Below are positions 43,342 through 52,664 of a DNA stretch of 64,000 nucleotides, piece after piece. The notes beneath the pieces were generated by a model. That model ran no database searches. It saw nothing but the letters and a program-made list of their open reading frames with translations, and was not told the DNA's origin. The position numbers and the translations under genes were made by a program. This DNA is from Luteibacter rhizovicinus DSM 16549 (GTDB taxonomy: Bacteria; Pseudomonadota; Gammaproteobacteria; Xanthomonadales; Rhodanobacteraceae): the NCBI RefSeq assembly GCF_001887595.1, contig NZ_CP017480.1:3624001-3688000 (forward strand). The letters run 5' to 3'. Positions within the stretch are counted from its first letter, which is position 1, and the number at the start of each line of letters is the position of its first letter.

Positions 43342-43349
43342 CCCGGAAT

Positions 43350-43374
43350 GGAATAAAAGTCGTGGACGTACGTC
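43350..43374 (+). promoter_or_regulatory. Predicted ECF promoter for the catalase-cytochrome b561 operon
   Basis: GGAATA (43350-43355), 16-bp spacer, GTC (43372-43374), 39 bp before the ATG of the peroxidase gene. It matches the general ECF pattern of a GGAA-type -35 with a GTC-type -10. Confidence 0.6.
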
Positions 43375-43413
43375 CCACACTGGAAACGCGATCCCGCGAG
43401 AAGGAGCAGGACC

Positions 43414-44493
43414 ATGCAAGAACCCAAGAAGCGACCCCCGCCGGCCAATGTGGCCGGGCGCTGGGCACTGATAGGCCTTGTCGTCGTAGCCGCCGCCGCG
43501 GCCTTTGCCTATGTGGGCGGGTGGCTGACGCCGTCGCGCCTCACCCCGAAGCGTGTCGTCGATGCGCTACAGGCCAGTAGCGGCGAACATCCCGGCTATC
43601 GCCGGAACCATGCGAAGGGCATCTGCGTCGGTGGTTACTTCGAGGCCAGCGGTGCGCTGGCCAAGTATTCGTCGTCGCCGTTGTTCGCCAGTGGTCGCAC
43701 ACCGGTCGTGGGGCGCCTGGCGTTGCCGGGTGGTAACCCCTACGCCGCCGACAGCAGCGTACCGATCCGCAGCTTCGCCCTGCGATTCGATCTTGCCGAT
43801 GGCGAGCAGTGGCGCACGGGCATGAACGCGATGCCGGTGTTCCCGGTCTCCACGCCGCAGGCGTTCTATGACCTGACCGTGGCGACGAGCCCGGATCCGG
43901 CCACCGGCAAGCCGAATCCGGACAAGGCCAAGGCCTTCTTCATGAGCCATCCGGAAACCGGTCCCTTCCTTGGCTGGATCAAGACGGCGAAGCCGGCGCC
44001 CAGCTACGTCGACGAGACCTACCAGAGCATCAACGCGTTCTACCTACGCGACGCGAACGGCGAGCGTCATGCCGTCCGCTGGAAGGTCGTGCCCGAAACG
44101 CCGGTCGCCGGCGACGGTGGACCCGCGGCGGGCGACACCGACTACCTCGATGCCGACCTGACCCGGCGCCTGGCCCAGGGGCCTGTGCGCTGGCACCTGC
44201 AGATGATCCTCGCCGCGCCTGGCGACCCGGTCGACGACGCCACGAAGGCGTGGCCGGACGACCGGCAGACGATCGACGCGGGTGTGGTCGTGATCGATAG
44301 CGCGCAGCCTCAGGCGAATGGCCCCTGCCGCGACGTCAATTACGATCCGACGATCCTGCCGCACGGTATCGAGATTTCCGGCGACCCCATCATCGTCGCC
44401 CGTTCGGCGGCCTATGCGGTGTCCTATCTGCGTCGCACCGGTGAGGAAGGGCATCTCCCCGGTACCGCCCACCCGAAGGAGGATCAGCGATGA
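43414..44493 (+). CDS. Catalase-family peroxidase, membrane-anchored (SrpA-like)
   Basis: A 359-aa protein with an N-terminal signal or anchor helix (about 19-40) and a short catalase domain. The distal haem motif NHAKGICVGGYFEASG contains the HAKG His; the proximal R-x3-Y ligand is seen in RSAAYAVSY near the C-terminus. Full catalases are about 480 aa or more, so this is the small peroxidase type related to SrpA. Located in the periplasm, it is followed directly (ATGA overlap) by cytochrome b561, which may supply electrons. Probably controlled by the divergent ECF sigma factor. Confidence 0.88.
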   Translation: MQEPKKRPPPANVAGRWALIGLVVVAAAAAFAYVGGWLTPSRLTPKRVVDALQASSGEHPGYRRNHAKGICVGGYFEASGALAKYSSSPLFASGRTPVVGRLALPGGNPYAADSSVPIRSFALRFDLADGEQWRTGMNAMPVFPVSTPQAFYDLTVATSPDPATGKPNPDKAKAFFMSHPETGPFLGWIKTAKPAPSYVDETYQSINAFYLRDANGERHAVRWKVVPETPVAGDGGPAAGDTDYLDADLTRRLAQGPVRWHLQMILAAPGDPVDDATKAWPDDRQTIDAGVVVIDSAQPQANGPCRDVNYDPTILPHGIEISGDPIIVARSAAYAVSYLRRTGEEGHLPGTAHPKEDQR

Positions 44494-45029
44494 GCCGCGT
44501 CGACACGTTCCACCCCTTCGCCCGTGTCTTGCACTGGCTGATGTCGATCATGGTCCTCACGATGCTGTTCGTGGGTGCGGGCATGGTCACCAGCGTCGAG
44601 GCGAAGCATGCCTGGCTGCTGTCCATCCACCGGCCGCTGGGCATCACGATCTTCATCCTCGCCCTGATCCGACTCGGCTTCCGCCTCACGCACAAGGCGC
44701 CGCCGCTGCCGGCGGACATGCCCGAGTGGCAGAAGCTCGCTGCGCATGGCTCGCACTGGATGCTCTACGGCCTGATGATCCTCATGCCCCTGATCGGCTG
44801 GGGCATGCTTTCGGCGGGTAACTTCCCGGTGACGCTGTGGTCCGGCTTCCAGCTGCCACCCATCCTGCCGGCGGGTCCGGCCTTGTACGCGTGGCTGCGG
44901 GAAGCGCACCGTTATCTCGCCTGGTTGTTCTTCCTGACCTTCCTCGCGCACATGGGGGCGGCCCTGATGCACGGTCTGATTCGTCGCGACGGTGTCTTGC
45001 AGTCGATGACGGGCGGCTCGAACGACTGA
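44490..45029 (+). CDS. Cytochrome b561 family protein
   Basis: A 179-aa di-haem membrane protein with four helices. Conserved histidines are in RVLHWLMS, LLSIHRPLG, AAHGSHWMLYG and EAHRYLAWLF, the usual pattern for cytochrome b561. It could move electrons from quinol to the periplasmic peroxidase encoded just upstream. The start overlaps the peroxidase stop by 4 bp. Confidence 0.93.
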   Translation: MSRVDTFHPFARVLHWLMSIMVLTMLFVGAGMVTSVEAKHAWLLSIHRPLGITIFILALIRLGFRLTHKAPPLPADMPEWQKLAAHGSHWMLYGLMILMPLIGWGMLSAGNFPVTLWSGFQLPPILPAGPALYAWLREAHRYLAWLFFLTFLAHMGAALMHGLIRRDGVLQSMTGGSND

Positions 45030-45066
45030 GGAGGGGTAGGGCACGCGTTGCAGGCACAATGCAGGC

Positions 45067-46095
45067 ATGCGCTATGCCCTGTTCGCCCTGATCACCGTCC
45101 TTGCCGGTTGCCGCTCACTCGGCTACTACGCGCACGTGACCCATGGCCAGGCGGCGCTGCTCGCGCAGCGCCGCTCCATCGACAAGGTCGTGGCCGATCC
45201 GAAGACCCCGGACACGACCCGTCAGCGACTGGAGCTCGCGATCGAGGCACGTCGCTTTGCCTCGGCCCGTCTCGATCTGCCGGATAACCGCAGCTACACC
45301 TACTACGTGCAACTGGACCGGCCGTGGGTGGCGTGGAACGTGTTTGCCACGCCCGAGCTTTCCGTGGCCGCCGTGACGCACTGCTTTCCTATCGCGGGCT
45401 GCGTGGCTTACAGGGGCTTTTTTCGCAAGGATCTCGCCGATCGTGAAGCGGGCCGTGAGCGAGCGCTCGGCCATGACGTCGCCGTGGGCGAAGTACCGGC
45501 GTACTCGACCCTGGGCTGGTTCGCCGATCCCATCCTCAGCAGCATGATGCGTTGGGACGACGACGAACTCGTCGGCACGATCTTTCACGAACTCGCGCAC
45601 CAGAAGATCTACGTCAAGGACGATTCGTCGTTCAACGAGTCATACGCGAGCTTCGTCGAGCAGGAAGGTGTGCGCGAGTGGCGGCAGGCGCGACAGCTGC
45701 CACCGCCCGACGCGAAGGGCGATGCGCTCGATCATGCGTTTACCGGCCAGGTGCTCGCGTTACGCGACCGGCTGAAGGCGATCTATGCGCAGCCCTGGGC
45801 GGACGATGCCAAGCGCGTCGCCAAGGCCGAGGAGTTCGAGGATTTTCGTGGGCGGTATCTGGTCTGGCGCGCGGGTGAGGCGGGCGGCGACCATCGCTAT
45901 GACCGCTGGATGGCGCGGCCGTTGAACAACGCCTCACTGCTCCCGTTCGGGCTTTACGATACGTGGACCGCGTCGTTCGCGACGCTGTTCGAGCAGTCGG
46001 GGCGGGCTTGGCCGACGTTTTTCGCGAAGGTGGCGGCCCTGGCGAAGCTGACGCCCGACGAGCGCACCCGGCAGCTGAAGGCCCTGGCTCGGTAG
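45067..46095 (+). CDS. Predicted zinc aminopeptidase (PF10023-type lipoprotein)
   Basis: A 342-aa protein with a lipoprotein-like N-terminus (LFALITVLAGCR) and the zinc-binding motif TIFHELAHQKIYVKDD (HExxH-like HELAH), followed by FNESYASFVEQEG, which provides the third ligand. This matches the putative aminopeptidase family found across proteobacteria. The segment GYYAHVTHGQAALLAQRRSI is also typical. Membrane-associated periplasmic location is expected. Confidence 0.85.
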   Translation: MRYALFALITVLAGCRSLGYYAHVTHGQAALLAQRRSIDKVVADPKTPDTTRQRLELAIEARRFASARLDLPDNRSYTYYVQLDRPWVAWNVFATPELSVAAVTHCFPIAGCVAYRGFFRKDLADREAGRERALGHDVAVGEVPAYSTLGWFADPILSSMMRWDDDELVGTIFHELAHQKIYVKDDSSFNESYASFVEQEGVREWRQARQLPPPDAKGDALDHAFTGQVLALRDRLKAIYAQPWADDAKRVAKAEEFEDFRGRYLVWRAGEAGGDHRYDRWMARPLNNASLLPFGLYDTWTASFATLFEQSGRAWPTFFAKVAALAKLTPDERTRQLKALAR

Positions 46096-46103
46096 GAGCC
46101 GGC

Positions 46104-46162
46104 GCTGTCCCCTTTGCTGTCCCCTTTGCTGTCCCCTGTGCTGTCCCTGTGCTGTCCCCTGT
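46104..46162 (+). repeat. 12-bp tandem repeat, five copies
   Basis: Units GCTGTCCCCTTT/GT start at 46104, 46116, 46128, 46140 and 46151; the fourth is 11 bp. The array begins right after a truncated REP start (GTAGGAGCCG, 46092-46101) and runs into an intact REP unit. Confidence 0.8.
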
Positions 46163-46242
46163 GGGAGCCGATTTATCGGCGATCCCGCGGCAGCGGGCGA
46201 GGTTATCGCGAGCACCCTATCGCCGCTGAAGCGGCTCCCACA
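46160..46242. repeat. REP pair with 37-bp class B spacer
   Basis: Direct unit 46160-46182 and inverted unit 46220-46242 enclose a 37-bp spacer starting TCCCGCGGCAGCGGGC, also found at 59572-59608. Confidence 0.88.
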
Positions 46243-46281
46243 AAGGCACCCACCCAAGGCTGGTCAGTCCCCCAAGGCCGG

Positions 46282-47085
46282 TCAGTGGGCTTTTCGGGTG
46301 GCCATGTGTTTGAGGTAGGCGGCGAGGTCGTCGAGGTCGGAGTCCGAGAGCGTTTGCCGGTCGAAGCCGGGCATCTTCGCCTGGGGCCAGTGGCGCATGT
46401 CCTGAGGATTGCGGACCAGGGTGCGCAGCATGTCGTCGCGCAGATACTCGGTGGGACTGTGCGGAATGTTGAGGTCAGGACCGAGCTTCGCATCGCCTTG
46501 CCCGTTGAGGGTGTGGCAGGTGATGCAGTTGCGCTGGAACACGGCGAAACCCCGTCGCGCCGGCGCATCCTTCGGCAGGTCGGCGGCGGGCTGCATGGCC
46601 GGGAAGCGCGAGGCCGGATCGCCGAGGACCTTGATCGTCGCGACCTGATAGGGCCATTGCTCAGGGCCGACGTGACCGGCTTCCGGATGCAGCCAGACCA
46701 GGTAGAACGGCCCGGCACTCGGTTTGCCGTCGCCGAGGACAGGCCAGGATTTGCCGGTCGGTTCGACGGCCAGCCACGCTTCGGCCCCATGAGCATCGAA
46801 GATGAGGCTTGCCGGAATCTCTGCTGTGAAGCCGTCCTTCGCCGTGAACTGCAGATGCGATGCGGCAGCGACGCCCTCCAGGAGGGCTTTCATCGGCACC
46901 GCGCGGTAGCGCATGCTGCGGTGGTAGGCGACGTCGCCCGGCACGGAGATATCGCGTGCATCGGGGCGCGCGAGAAGCTGCTCGGTCGTCAGCGTGCGCG
47001 TGCCATGCCCTGTATCCACGCTCAGCGTGGCGGCGTGGCTCGGGGTCGCGCAGAGGGCGAACAGCAATCCGGTCAGCAGACGCAC
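46282..47085 (-). CDS. Periplasmic c-type cytochrome with N-terminal extra domain
   Basis: A 267-aa exported protein: signal peptide (LLTGLLFALCATPSHA), an N-terminal domain of about 150 aa that resembles molybdopterin-oxidoreductase-like (SUOX-type) substrate domains, and a C-terminal monohaem cytochrome c with CITCH and the axial Met in AKMPGF. GTG at 47085 follows AAGGA by 7 bp and gives a clean signal peptide. The electron partner is unknown. Apocytochrome would be matured by the Ccm system in this window. Confidence 0.8.
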   Translation of the reverse strand: MRLLTGLLFALCATPSHAATLSVDTGHGTRTLTTEQLLARPDARDISVPGDVAYHRSMRYRAVPMKALLEGVAAASHLQFTAKDGFTAEIPASLIFDAHGAEAWLAVEPTGKSWPVLGDGKPSAGPFYLVWLHPEAGHVGPEQWPYQVATIKVLGDPASRFPAMQPAADLPKDAPARRGFAVFQRNCITCHTLNGQGDAKLGPDLNIPHSPTEYLRDDMLRTLVRNPQDMRHWPQAKMPGFDRQTLSDSDLDDLAAYLKHMATRKAH

Positions 47086-47145
47086 GGCGGGATCCTTAGG
47101 GCATGACGAGGCGACAAGGTGTCGCGGCGCTCTCACGATGTCAAT

Positions 47146-47640
47146 TCATCCGTCAGCGGTCGGCGTATGTATTGGCCACACAAGTTTCGACACCGAGAAC
47201 CAGGATGCCAGGAAGAATGTAGCGAAGGCCGCGATCCAGACGTAGAAACCAATGAGTGCCCTGGGTCGATTCATCACGTCGGCCTGGCCGGTGAACAACA
47301 CGGGCATGGGGTCGGACACCGATACGCGAAAGAAAACGACAGCGATGAGAATCGATATGCCACTCAGGATCATCGACCGAACATGCCGACCCTCGGCGTA
47401 GCTGAAAATCGCGGCGAAGAATGAAATGTTGGCCAGCCAGCCCATGGCGGCGGGTTGAAGGAAAATGACGCCAATCCAACCAAAGCCTGCGCAGAACCAA
47501 CCGGGCATCGTCTCAATGCGGCCAGCGGTATGATCGGGCGCAACGTGAGTGATAAAGGTCTCAGCAGGCAAGAAAAGACTGGCCGCGAACAACGCCAGGG
47601 CGACAGCGATGACCACGGTTCGATGGTGTCTTAGCGTCAT
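47146..47640 (-). CDS. Hypothetical four-helix membrane protein
   Basis: A 164-aa integral membrane protein with four predicted helices (near residues 7-27, 46-72, 88-106 and 128-150) and few charged residues. No family is recognised. It lies upstream of the cytochrome gene on the same strand, 60 bp away, so the two might be linked. Codon use is slightly less GC-rich than its neighbours. Confidence 0.65.
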   Translation of the reverse strand: MTLRHHRTVVIAVALALFAASLFLPAETFITHVAPDHTAGRIETMPGWFCAGFGWIGVIFLQPAAMGWLANISFFAAIFSYAEGRHVRSMILSGISILIAVVFFRVSVSDPMPVLFTGQADVMNRPRALIGFYVWIAAFATFFLASWFSVSKLVWPIHTPTADG

Positions 47641-47772
47641 GTCGCGGTCTTCCTTGATCCTGGCTGGACCAGCATACCGCCTCGAAGGGCAGATGGCGCT
47701 TTGTCGCGGTACCCTCGGTTTATCGCCTGCGCGGCCCCATGTCGGGACCTCGACACGATCACGGATTTCCCC

Positions 47773-48156
47773 ATGGCCGACACCACTGTCCCCGAGTTCT
47801 TCGAACGCTTTCCGATGACGCGTGTCGTCAATGCGGATCTCGATGCCGATCTCGCGGTGGACGACAACCGCATCACCATCCTTTTCCTATGGGGCCGCGA
47901 CTGCCCCAACTGCGATATCGCCAAGCGCCAGATCCTGCTGACCAGCGAGCGTTTCGTCTGGCCCGAGGTGCGCTGGCTGCATGACAACGTCTACGACGAT
48001 CCGACGATGGGCACGCGCTTCGGTCTCCACGGCATCCCGGCCTTCTTCCTGTTCCATCGTGGCAAGAAGCTTGGCCGGATCACCGCCTGGCCCGGCACGC
48101 AGCCGTTCATCGACGCGGTGAACAAGCAAATCGGTTTGACGGGTGCCAGCGCATGA
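47773..48156 (+). CDS. Thioredoxin-like protein
   Basis: A 127-aa cytoplasmic thioredoxin-fold protein. The active site is [18 protein letters not shown] (CPNC), and the cis-Pro region is [16 protein letters not shown]. Start ATG 47773. It overlaps the pncB start by 4 bp, so translation is coupled. The CPNC motif and pncB coupling are unusual enough that the redox partner is unknown. Confidence 0.88.
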   Translation: MADTTVPEFFERFPMTRVVNADLDADLAVDDNRITILFLWGRDCPNCDIAKRQILLTSERFVWPEVRWLHDNVYDDPTMGTRFGLHGIPAFFLFHRGKKLGRITAWPGTQPFIDAVNKQIGLTGASA

Positions 48157-49355
48157 TCATCCAGTCGCTGCTCGATACCGACCTCTACAAGTTCACGATG
48201 ATGCAGGTGGTGCTGCACCAGTATCCGGCGGCGCAGGTGGAATACCGTTTCCGTTGTCGCACGCCCGGCGTGGATCTGGTGCCGCTGGTGACGCGCATCC
48301 GCGAGGAACTCGACCATCTCTGCTCGCTGCGTTTCGCGGACGATGAACTGGCCTACCTGCGCACCCTGCGTTTCATCGACAGCGACTTCGTCGACTTCCT
48401 TGGCCTGTTCCATCTCAACGCCCGCTACGTGACGATTGCCCCGTCGACCGAGCACGCCGGCGAGATCGACATCGTAATCACCGGTCCGTGGCTGCACACG
48501 ATCATGTTCGAGGTGCCGCTGCTGGCGATCGTCAACGAGCTCTATTTCGCGGCGAATCATCCCGACGCCGATCTCGACGAGGGCAGGGCGCGCCTGCGCG
48601 CCAAGATTGCCCTGCTGCGCGATACGAAGGGCTTCGAACGCGTACGCATCGCGGATTACGGTACACGTCGGCGTTTCTCGCGTGCCTGGCACGACGAGGC
48701 ACTGCAGATCATGAAGGCCGAATGGGGTACCCATCTGGCCGGCACCAGCAATGTCTGGTTTGCGATGCGCCAGGGGTTGGTGCCGATCGGCAGCATGGCG
48801 CATGAATACCTGCAGGCTTTCCAGTCGCTGGGGCCGCGCCTGCGCGATTCGCAAACCGCGGCGCTCGAAGCCTGGGCCCGCGAATACCGTGGCGATCTCG
48901 GTATCGCACTATCGGACGTCTACGGTCTCGACGCCTTCCTGCGCGACTTCGACATGTACTTCTGCAAGTTGTTCGATGGCGCGCGACACGATTCGGGCGA
49001 TCCCTTCGTCTGGGGTGACCGGGTGCTTGCGCACTATGTGCACAATCGTGTCGACCCGCGTTCGAAGACCCTCGTTTTCAGTGACGGCCTCGACGTTCCG
49101 CGGGTGATGGACCTGTACTCGCACTTCGAAGGCCGTTGCCAGCTTTCCTTCGGCGTGGGCACCAACCTGACGAACGACGTCGGGCCGACGCCGCTCAACA
49201 TCGTGATCAAGATGACCCGCTGCAACGGCCAGCCGGTGGCGAAGCTGTCCGACTCACCGGGCAAGAACATGAGCGACGATCTGGAGTACGTGTCCTACCT
49301 GCGCAAGGTGTTCGGCTTGCCGGCTCAGAACGCCGGCAACACCGCACCGGCGTAG
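48153..49355 (+). CDS. pncB: Nicotinate phosphoribosyltransferase
   Basis: NAD salvage enzyme joining nicotinate and PRPP; 400 aa, the typical bacterial length. It shows [18 protein letters not shown] at the N-terminus, the catalytic-His region ([22 protein letters not shown], only partly quoted here as [16 protein letters not shown]), VFSDGLD, and the GVGTNLTND phosphate-binding loop. Its last 31 bp overlap the end of metQ on the opposite strand. Confidence 0.96.
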   Translation: MIIQSLLDTDLYKFTMMQVVLHQYPAAQVEYRFRCRTPGVDLVPLVTRIREELDHLCSLRFADDELAYLRTLRFIDSDFVDFLGLFHLNARYVTIAPSTEHAGEIDIVITGPWLHTIMFEVPLLAIVNELYFAANHPDADLDEGRARLRAKIALLRDTKGFERVRIADYGTRRRFSRAWHDEALQIMKAEWGTHLAGTSNVWFAMRQGLVPIGSMAHEYLQAFQSLGPRLRDSQTAALEAWAREYRGDLGIALSDVYGLDAFLRDFDMYFCKLFDGARHDSGDPFVWGDRVLAHYVHNRVDPRSKTLVFSDGLDVPRVMDLYSHFEGRCQLSFGVGTNLTNDVGPTPLNIVIKMTRCNGQPVAKLSDSPGKNMSDDLEYVSYLRKVFGLPAQNAGNTAPA

Positions 49356-50137
49356 TTCTTCTCGATGAACGCCTTCACCTCGGGCGAGGTGAGGGCGGCG
49401 GCGAGCTTCTGCACGCGCGGGTCGTCCTTGTTGTCCGGACGCGAGACGAGGAAGTTCACGTACGGCGAATCCTTGTCTTCGATCAACAGGGCGTCCTTCA
49501 CCGGATTCATGCCGGCGGCGAGGGCGTAGTTGGTGTTGATCAGCGCAAGGTCGACTTCGTCGAGCACGCGCGGCAGCATCGCCGCCTCGAGCTCACGGAA
49601 CTTGAGGTTCTTCGGGTTGGTCGCGACGTCCTTGAGCGTGGCCAGGCGGTCGTTCGGATTCTTCAGCGTGATCAGGCCATGCTTGGCCAGCAACAGCAGT
49701 GCGCGGCTGTTGTTGCTCGGATCGTTCGGGATCACGACGTTGGCGCCGTCGGGCAGCTGGTCGATGGACTTGAACTTGCGCGAGTACGCGCCGAACGGCT
49801 CGATGTGCACGCCGACGACCTTGACCAGGTCGGTGCCGCGTTCCTTGTTGAACGCGTCGAGGTAGGGCTCGGTCTGGAAGAAGTTGACGTCGATCTGCTT
49901 CTGCGCGACCTGCATGTTCGGCTGCACGTAGTCGGTGAATACCTTGATATCGAGGTTCACGCCCTGCTTGGCCAGCAGCGGCTTGATCTCCTTGAGGATC
50001 TCGGCGTGCGGCACGGGCGTGGCTGCGATCGTGAGCGTCGCCTCGGCGGAGCCGTCCTTGCTGCCGCCATCACCCTGCGAACAGCCCGCCACGAGGATGG
50101 CGAGGGCGGCGGCGAGGGGGAGCAGGTACTTCTTCAT
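49325..50137 (-). CDS. metQ: Methionine-binding lipoprotein MetQ
   Basis: Periplasmic substrate-binding lipoprotein of the D/L-methionine ABC importer, 270 aa. The lipobox is [10 protein letters not shown]; NlpA-family motifs are [30 protein letters not shown]-like (read as [14 protein letters not shown]) and [17 protein letters not shown]. It is last in the metN-metI-metQ operon and converges with pncB. Confidence 0.95.
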   Translation of the reverse strand: MKKYLLPLAAALAILVAGCSQGDGGSKDGSAEATLTIAATPVPHAEILKEIKPLLAKQGVNLDIKVFTDYVQPNMQVAQKQIDVNFFQTEPYLDAFNKERGTDLVKVVGVHIEPFGAYSRKFKSIDQLPDGANVVIPNDPSNNSRALLLLAKHGLITLKNPNDRLATLKDVATNPKNLKFRELEAAMLPRVLDEVDLALINTNYALAAGMNPVKDALLIEDKDSPYVNFLVSRPDNKDDPRVQKLAAALTSPEVKAFIEKNYAGAVLPAF

Positions 50138-50216
50138 GGAGGCGTCCGTGGCTTATGTTGCGGTGCGCCAGCATAGACGTCCATACCGCCGGATGCAAAG
50201 GCGGCCCCGCTGCCGT

Positions 50217-50891
50217 TCAGCGACGGCTATAGCGGGTTACCAGGCGATCGCCGAGCGATTGCAGGATCTGCACGAGGACGACCAGCAGGGCCACGGTGAC
50301 AAGCATGTAATCGGGTTTGTAGCCGTTATAGCCGTACTGGTAGGCCAGCGCGCCGAGACCGCCGGCGCCGACGATGCCGCCCATGGCCGTATAGCCGACC
50401 AGGGCGACGGCGGTGACCGTGGCACCGGCAATCAGGCCAGGCCGGGCCTCGGGCAGGAGCACGCGCGTCACGATCTGGCGGGTGGTCGCACCCATGGCCT
50501 GGCTGGCCTCGATCACGCCGCGATCGACCTCGCGCAGCGCGGTCTCCACCAGTCGGGCAAGGAAGGGAGCCGCACCGATCACCAGGGGGACGATGGCGCC
50601 GCGGATGCCGATGCTCACGCCAGTGATCGCCTTGGTCACCGGGATCAGCAGGATCATCAGGATGATGAAGGGCACCGAGCGCAACACGTTGACGACCAGC
50701 GACAGCACGCCGTAGAGCTTCGGCTTCGCATGCAGTTGCCCGCGCGCGGTGAGGAACAGCCAGATGCCCAGCGGCAGGCCGAGCACCACGGTGAACAGTA
50801 GCGAACCGCCGAGCATCAGCAGGGTGTCGATGCAGGCCTGGCCGATTTCGGCCCAGTCGATGTTGGGGAAAAGCGTCTGCATGGGGCTCAT
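50217..50891 (-). CDS. metI: Methionine ABC transporter permease MetI
   Basis: A 224-aa permease with five membrane helices. The EAA-like motif region is [20 protein letters not shown], followed by [25 protein letters not shown]-like sequence (read as [17 protein letters not shown]) is characteristic of MetI. ATG overlaps the metN stop (ATGA). Confidence 0.95.
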   Translation of the reverse strand: MSPMQTLFPNIDWAEIGQACIDTLLMLGGSLLFTVVLGLPLGIWLFLTARGQLHAKPKLYGVLSLVVNVLRSVPFIILMILLIPVTKAITGVSIGIRGAIVPLVIGAAPFLARLVETALREVDRGVIEASQAMGATTRQIVTRVLLPEARPGLIAGATVTAVALVGYTAMGGIVGAGGLGALAYQYGYNGYKPDYMLVTVALLVVLVQILQSLGDRLVTRYSRR

Positions 50892-51922
50892 CGGGCCACC
50901 TCTTCGATATCGACACCGGCGTTGCGGATCTGCGCGAGCGCATCCTCGACGCGTTCGCCGTTCATGGCCAGGGTGAGTTGCCCGTACGGGGTGTCCTTGA
51001 TGCGGTCGACGCGACCCGACAGCAGGTTGTACTCGACACCCGTGTCACGGACGACGTTCGAGAGCACCGGCGAATACGTGGCTTCGCCGCGGAACGAGAG
51101 ACGAAACAGGCGGCCGGCGACACCCGAGAACTCGGGGCCGTGGCCTTCGCGGTGATCGGCCTCGGCGACGAAGCGACGCGTCGTCGGGTGTTGCGGATGC
51201 AGGAAGACATCGGCCACGGCGCCCATCTCGACCACCTGGCCGGCCTCGAGGACCGCGACCCGGTCGCAGACGCGGCGGATCACGTCCATCTCGTGCGTGA
51301 TGAGGACGATGGTCAGGCCGAGGCGACGGTTGATATCCGCGAGCAGCTCCAGCACGGACGCGGTGGTCTGCGGATCGAGCGCGCTGGTGGCTTCGTCACA
51401 AAGCAGGATGGACGGCCGGCTGGCCAGCGCGCGTGCGATACCGACGCGCTGTTTCTGGCCGCCGGACAGCTGGGCCGGATACTTCCGCGCATGCGCGGTC
51501 AGGCCGACCAGTTCGAGCAGTTCGTCGACGCGAGCGGTGATCTCGCCCTCGGAGACGCCCCCCTGGATACGCAGCGGAAAGGCGACGTTGTCGGCCACGC
51601 TGCGCGACGAGAGCAGGTTGAAGTGCTGGAAGATCATGCCGATGCCGGCGCGTAGCTTGCGCAGTTCGCTGCCCTGGGCATCGGTGACGTCGCGGTCTTC
51701 GATGAAGATGCGGCCGGCACTCGGCCGTTCCAGCAGGTTGATCAGGCGCAGCATGGTCGACTTGCCGGCGCCCGAGTGGCCGATGATGCCGAAGACTTCA
51801 CCGCGCTCGATCACCAGATCGACGGGCTCGAGGGCGGGAACGAGTGCTCCGTCGACCCGATAGGACTTGGAAGCGGCGGCGAAACGGATCACGGGGGTTC
51901 CGGATGGGACGAAAGCGCTCAT
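50888..51922 (-). CDS. metN: Methionine ABC transporter ATP-binding protein MetN
   Basis: A 344-aa ATPase. Walker [17 protein letters not shown]-loop [12 protein letters not shown], signature [15 protein letters not shown], Walker [14 protein letters not shown], and the C-terminal NIL regulatory domain ([20 protein letters not shown]) through which methionine inhibits transport. Start set at ATG 51922; a GTG at 51892 gives the more usual short N-terminus. Divergent from glutathione peroxidase. Confidence 0.95.
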   Translation of the reverse strand: MSAFVPSGTPVIRFAAASKSYRVDGALVPALEPVDLVIERGEVFGIIGHSGAGKSTMLRLINLLERPSAGRIFIEDRDVTDAQGSELRKLRAGIGMIFQHFNLLSSRSVADNVAFPLRIQGGVSEGEITARVDELLELVGLTAHARKYPAQLSGGQKQRVGIARALASRPSILLCDEATSALDPQTTASVLELLADINRRLGLTIVLITHEMDVIRRVCDRVAVLEAGQVVEMGAVADVFLHPQHPTTRRFVAEADHREGHGPEFSGVAGRLFRLSFRGEATYSPVLSNVVRDTGVEYNLLSGRVDRIKDTPYGQLTLAMNGERVEDALAQIRNAGVDIEEVAR

Positions 51923-51996
51923 GGTAGCCCAAGCCGCGCCACGGCCGGCGCCACGGGGGTAGACTCCGGGCATTCCAACCACGTAGGGAGACGCGC

Positions 51997-52479
51997 ATGA
52001 CTGCCATCTACGATTTTTCCGCCCGCGACATCGACGGCAACGAACGGTCGCTCGCCGAGTACCGCGGCAAGGCGCTGCTGGTGGTTAACGTCGCGTCCAA
52101 GTGCGGCTTCACGCCGCAGTACAAGGGCCTGGAGGAGTTGCAGAAGCAGTTCGCCGGACAGGGCTTCGAGGTGCTTGGCTTTCCCTGCGATCAGTTCGGC
52201 CATCAGGAACCGGGCGATGAGGCCGAGATCCGCAACTTCTGTTCGCTCACTTACGACGTGAGCTTCCCGATGTTCTCGAAGATCGAGGTAAACGGCGACA
52301 ACGCGCACCCGCTATACCGCTGGATGAAGGCCGAAAAGAAGGGCCTGCTCGGCACCGAAGGCATCAAGTGGAACTTCACCAAGTTCCTGATCGACCGCGA
52401 CGGGCAGGTCGTCGAGCGCTACGCGCCGACGGATACCCCGGAGAAGATCGGCAAGGACCTGCCGAAGGTCCTCGGCTGA
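51997..52479 (+). CDS. Glutathione peroxidase (thioredoxin-dependent type)
   Basis: A 160-aa peroxidase with [12 protein letters not shown] (peroxidatic Cys), [13 protein letters not shown] (resolving-Cys region with Gln) and [13 protein letters not shown] (Trp-Asn tetrad). It reduces hydrogen and organic peroxides, in bacteria usually via thioredoxin. GGGAGA lies 8 bp before the ATG. Three REP units follow downstream. Confidence 0.94.
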   Translation: MTAIYDFSARDIDGNERSLAEYRGKALLVVNVASKCGFTPQYKGLEELQKQFAGQGFEVLGFPCDQFGHQEPGDEAEIRNFCSLTYDVSFPMFSKIEVNGDNAHPLYRWMKAEKKGLLGTEGIKWNFTKFLIDRDGQVVERYAPTDTPEKIGKDLPKVLG

Positions 52480-52493
52480 GGTTCTTTGGCTTG

Positions 52494-52652
52494 TGTAGGA
52501 GCCGATTTATCGGCGAATTGAGGACATGTGGGAGCCGATTCATCGGCGAAAAGCCAACGGAGCGGTGAAGCCGGACACCCAATCGCCGATAAATCGGCTC
52601 CCACAAAAGGCTGGCCCGCTGCCGCGGGATCGCCGATAAATCGGCTCCTACA
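52494..52652. repeat. REP cluster, four units
   Basis: Direct units at 52494-52516 and 52527-52549, inverted units at 52583-52605 and 52630-52652. Spacer 52550-52582 is the 33-bp class A spacer; 52606-52629 is a shortened, inverted class B spacer (24 bp). Confidence 0.88.
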
Positions 52653-52664
52653 AAAGCGCGACGA

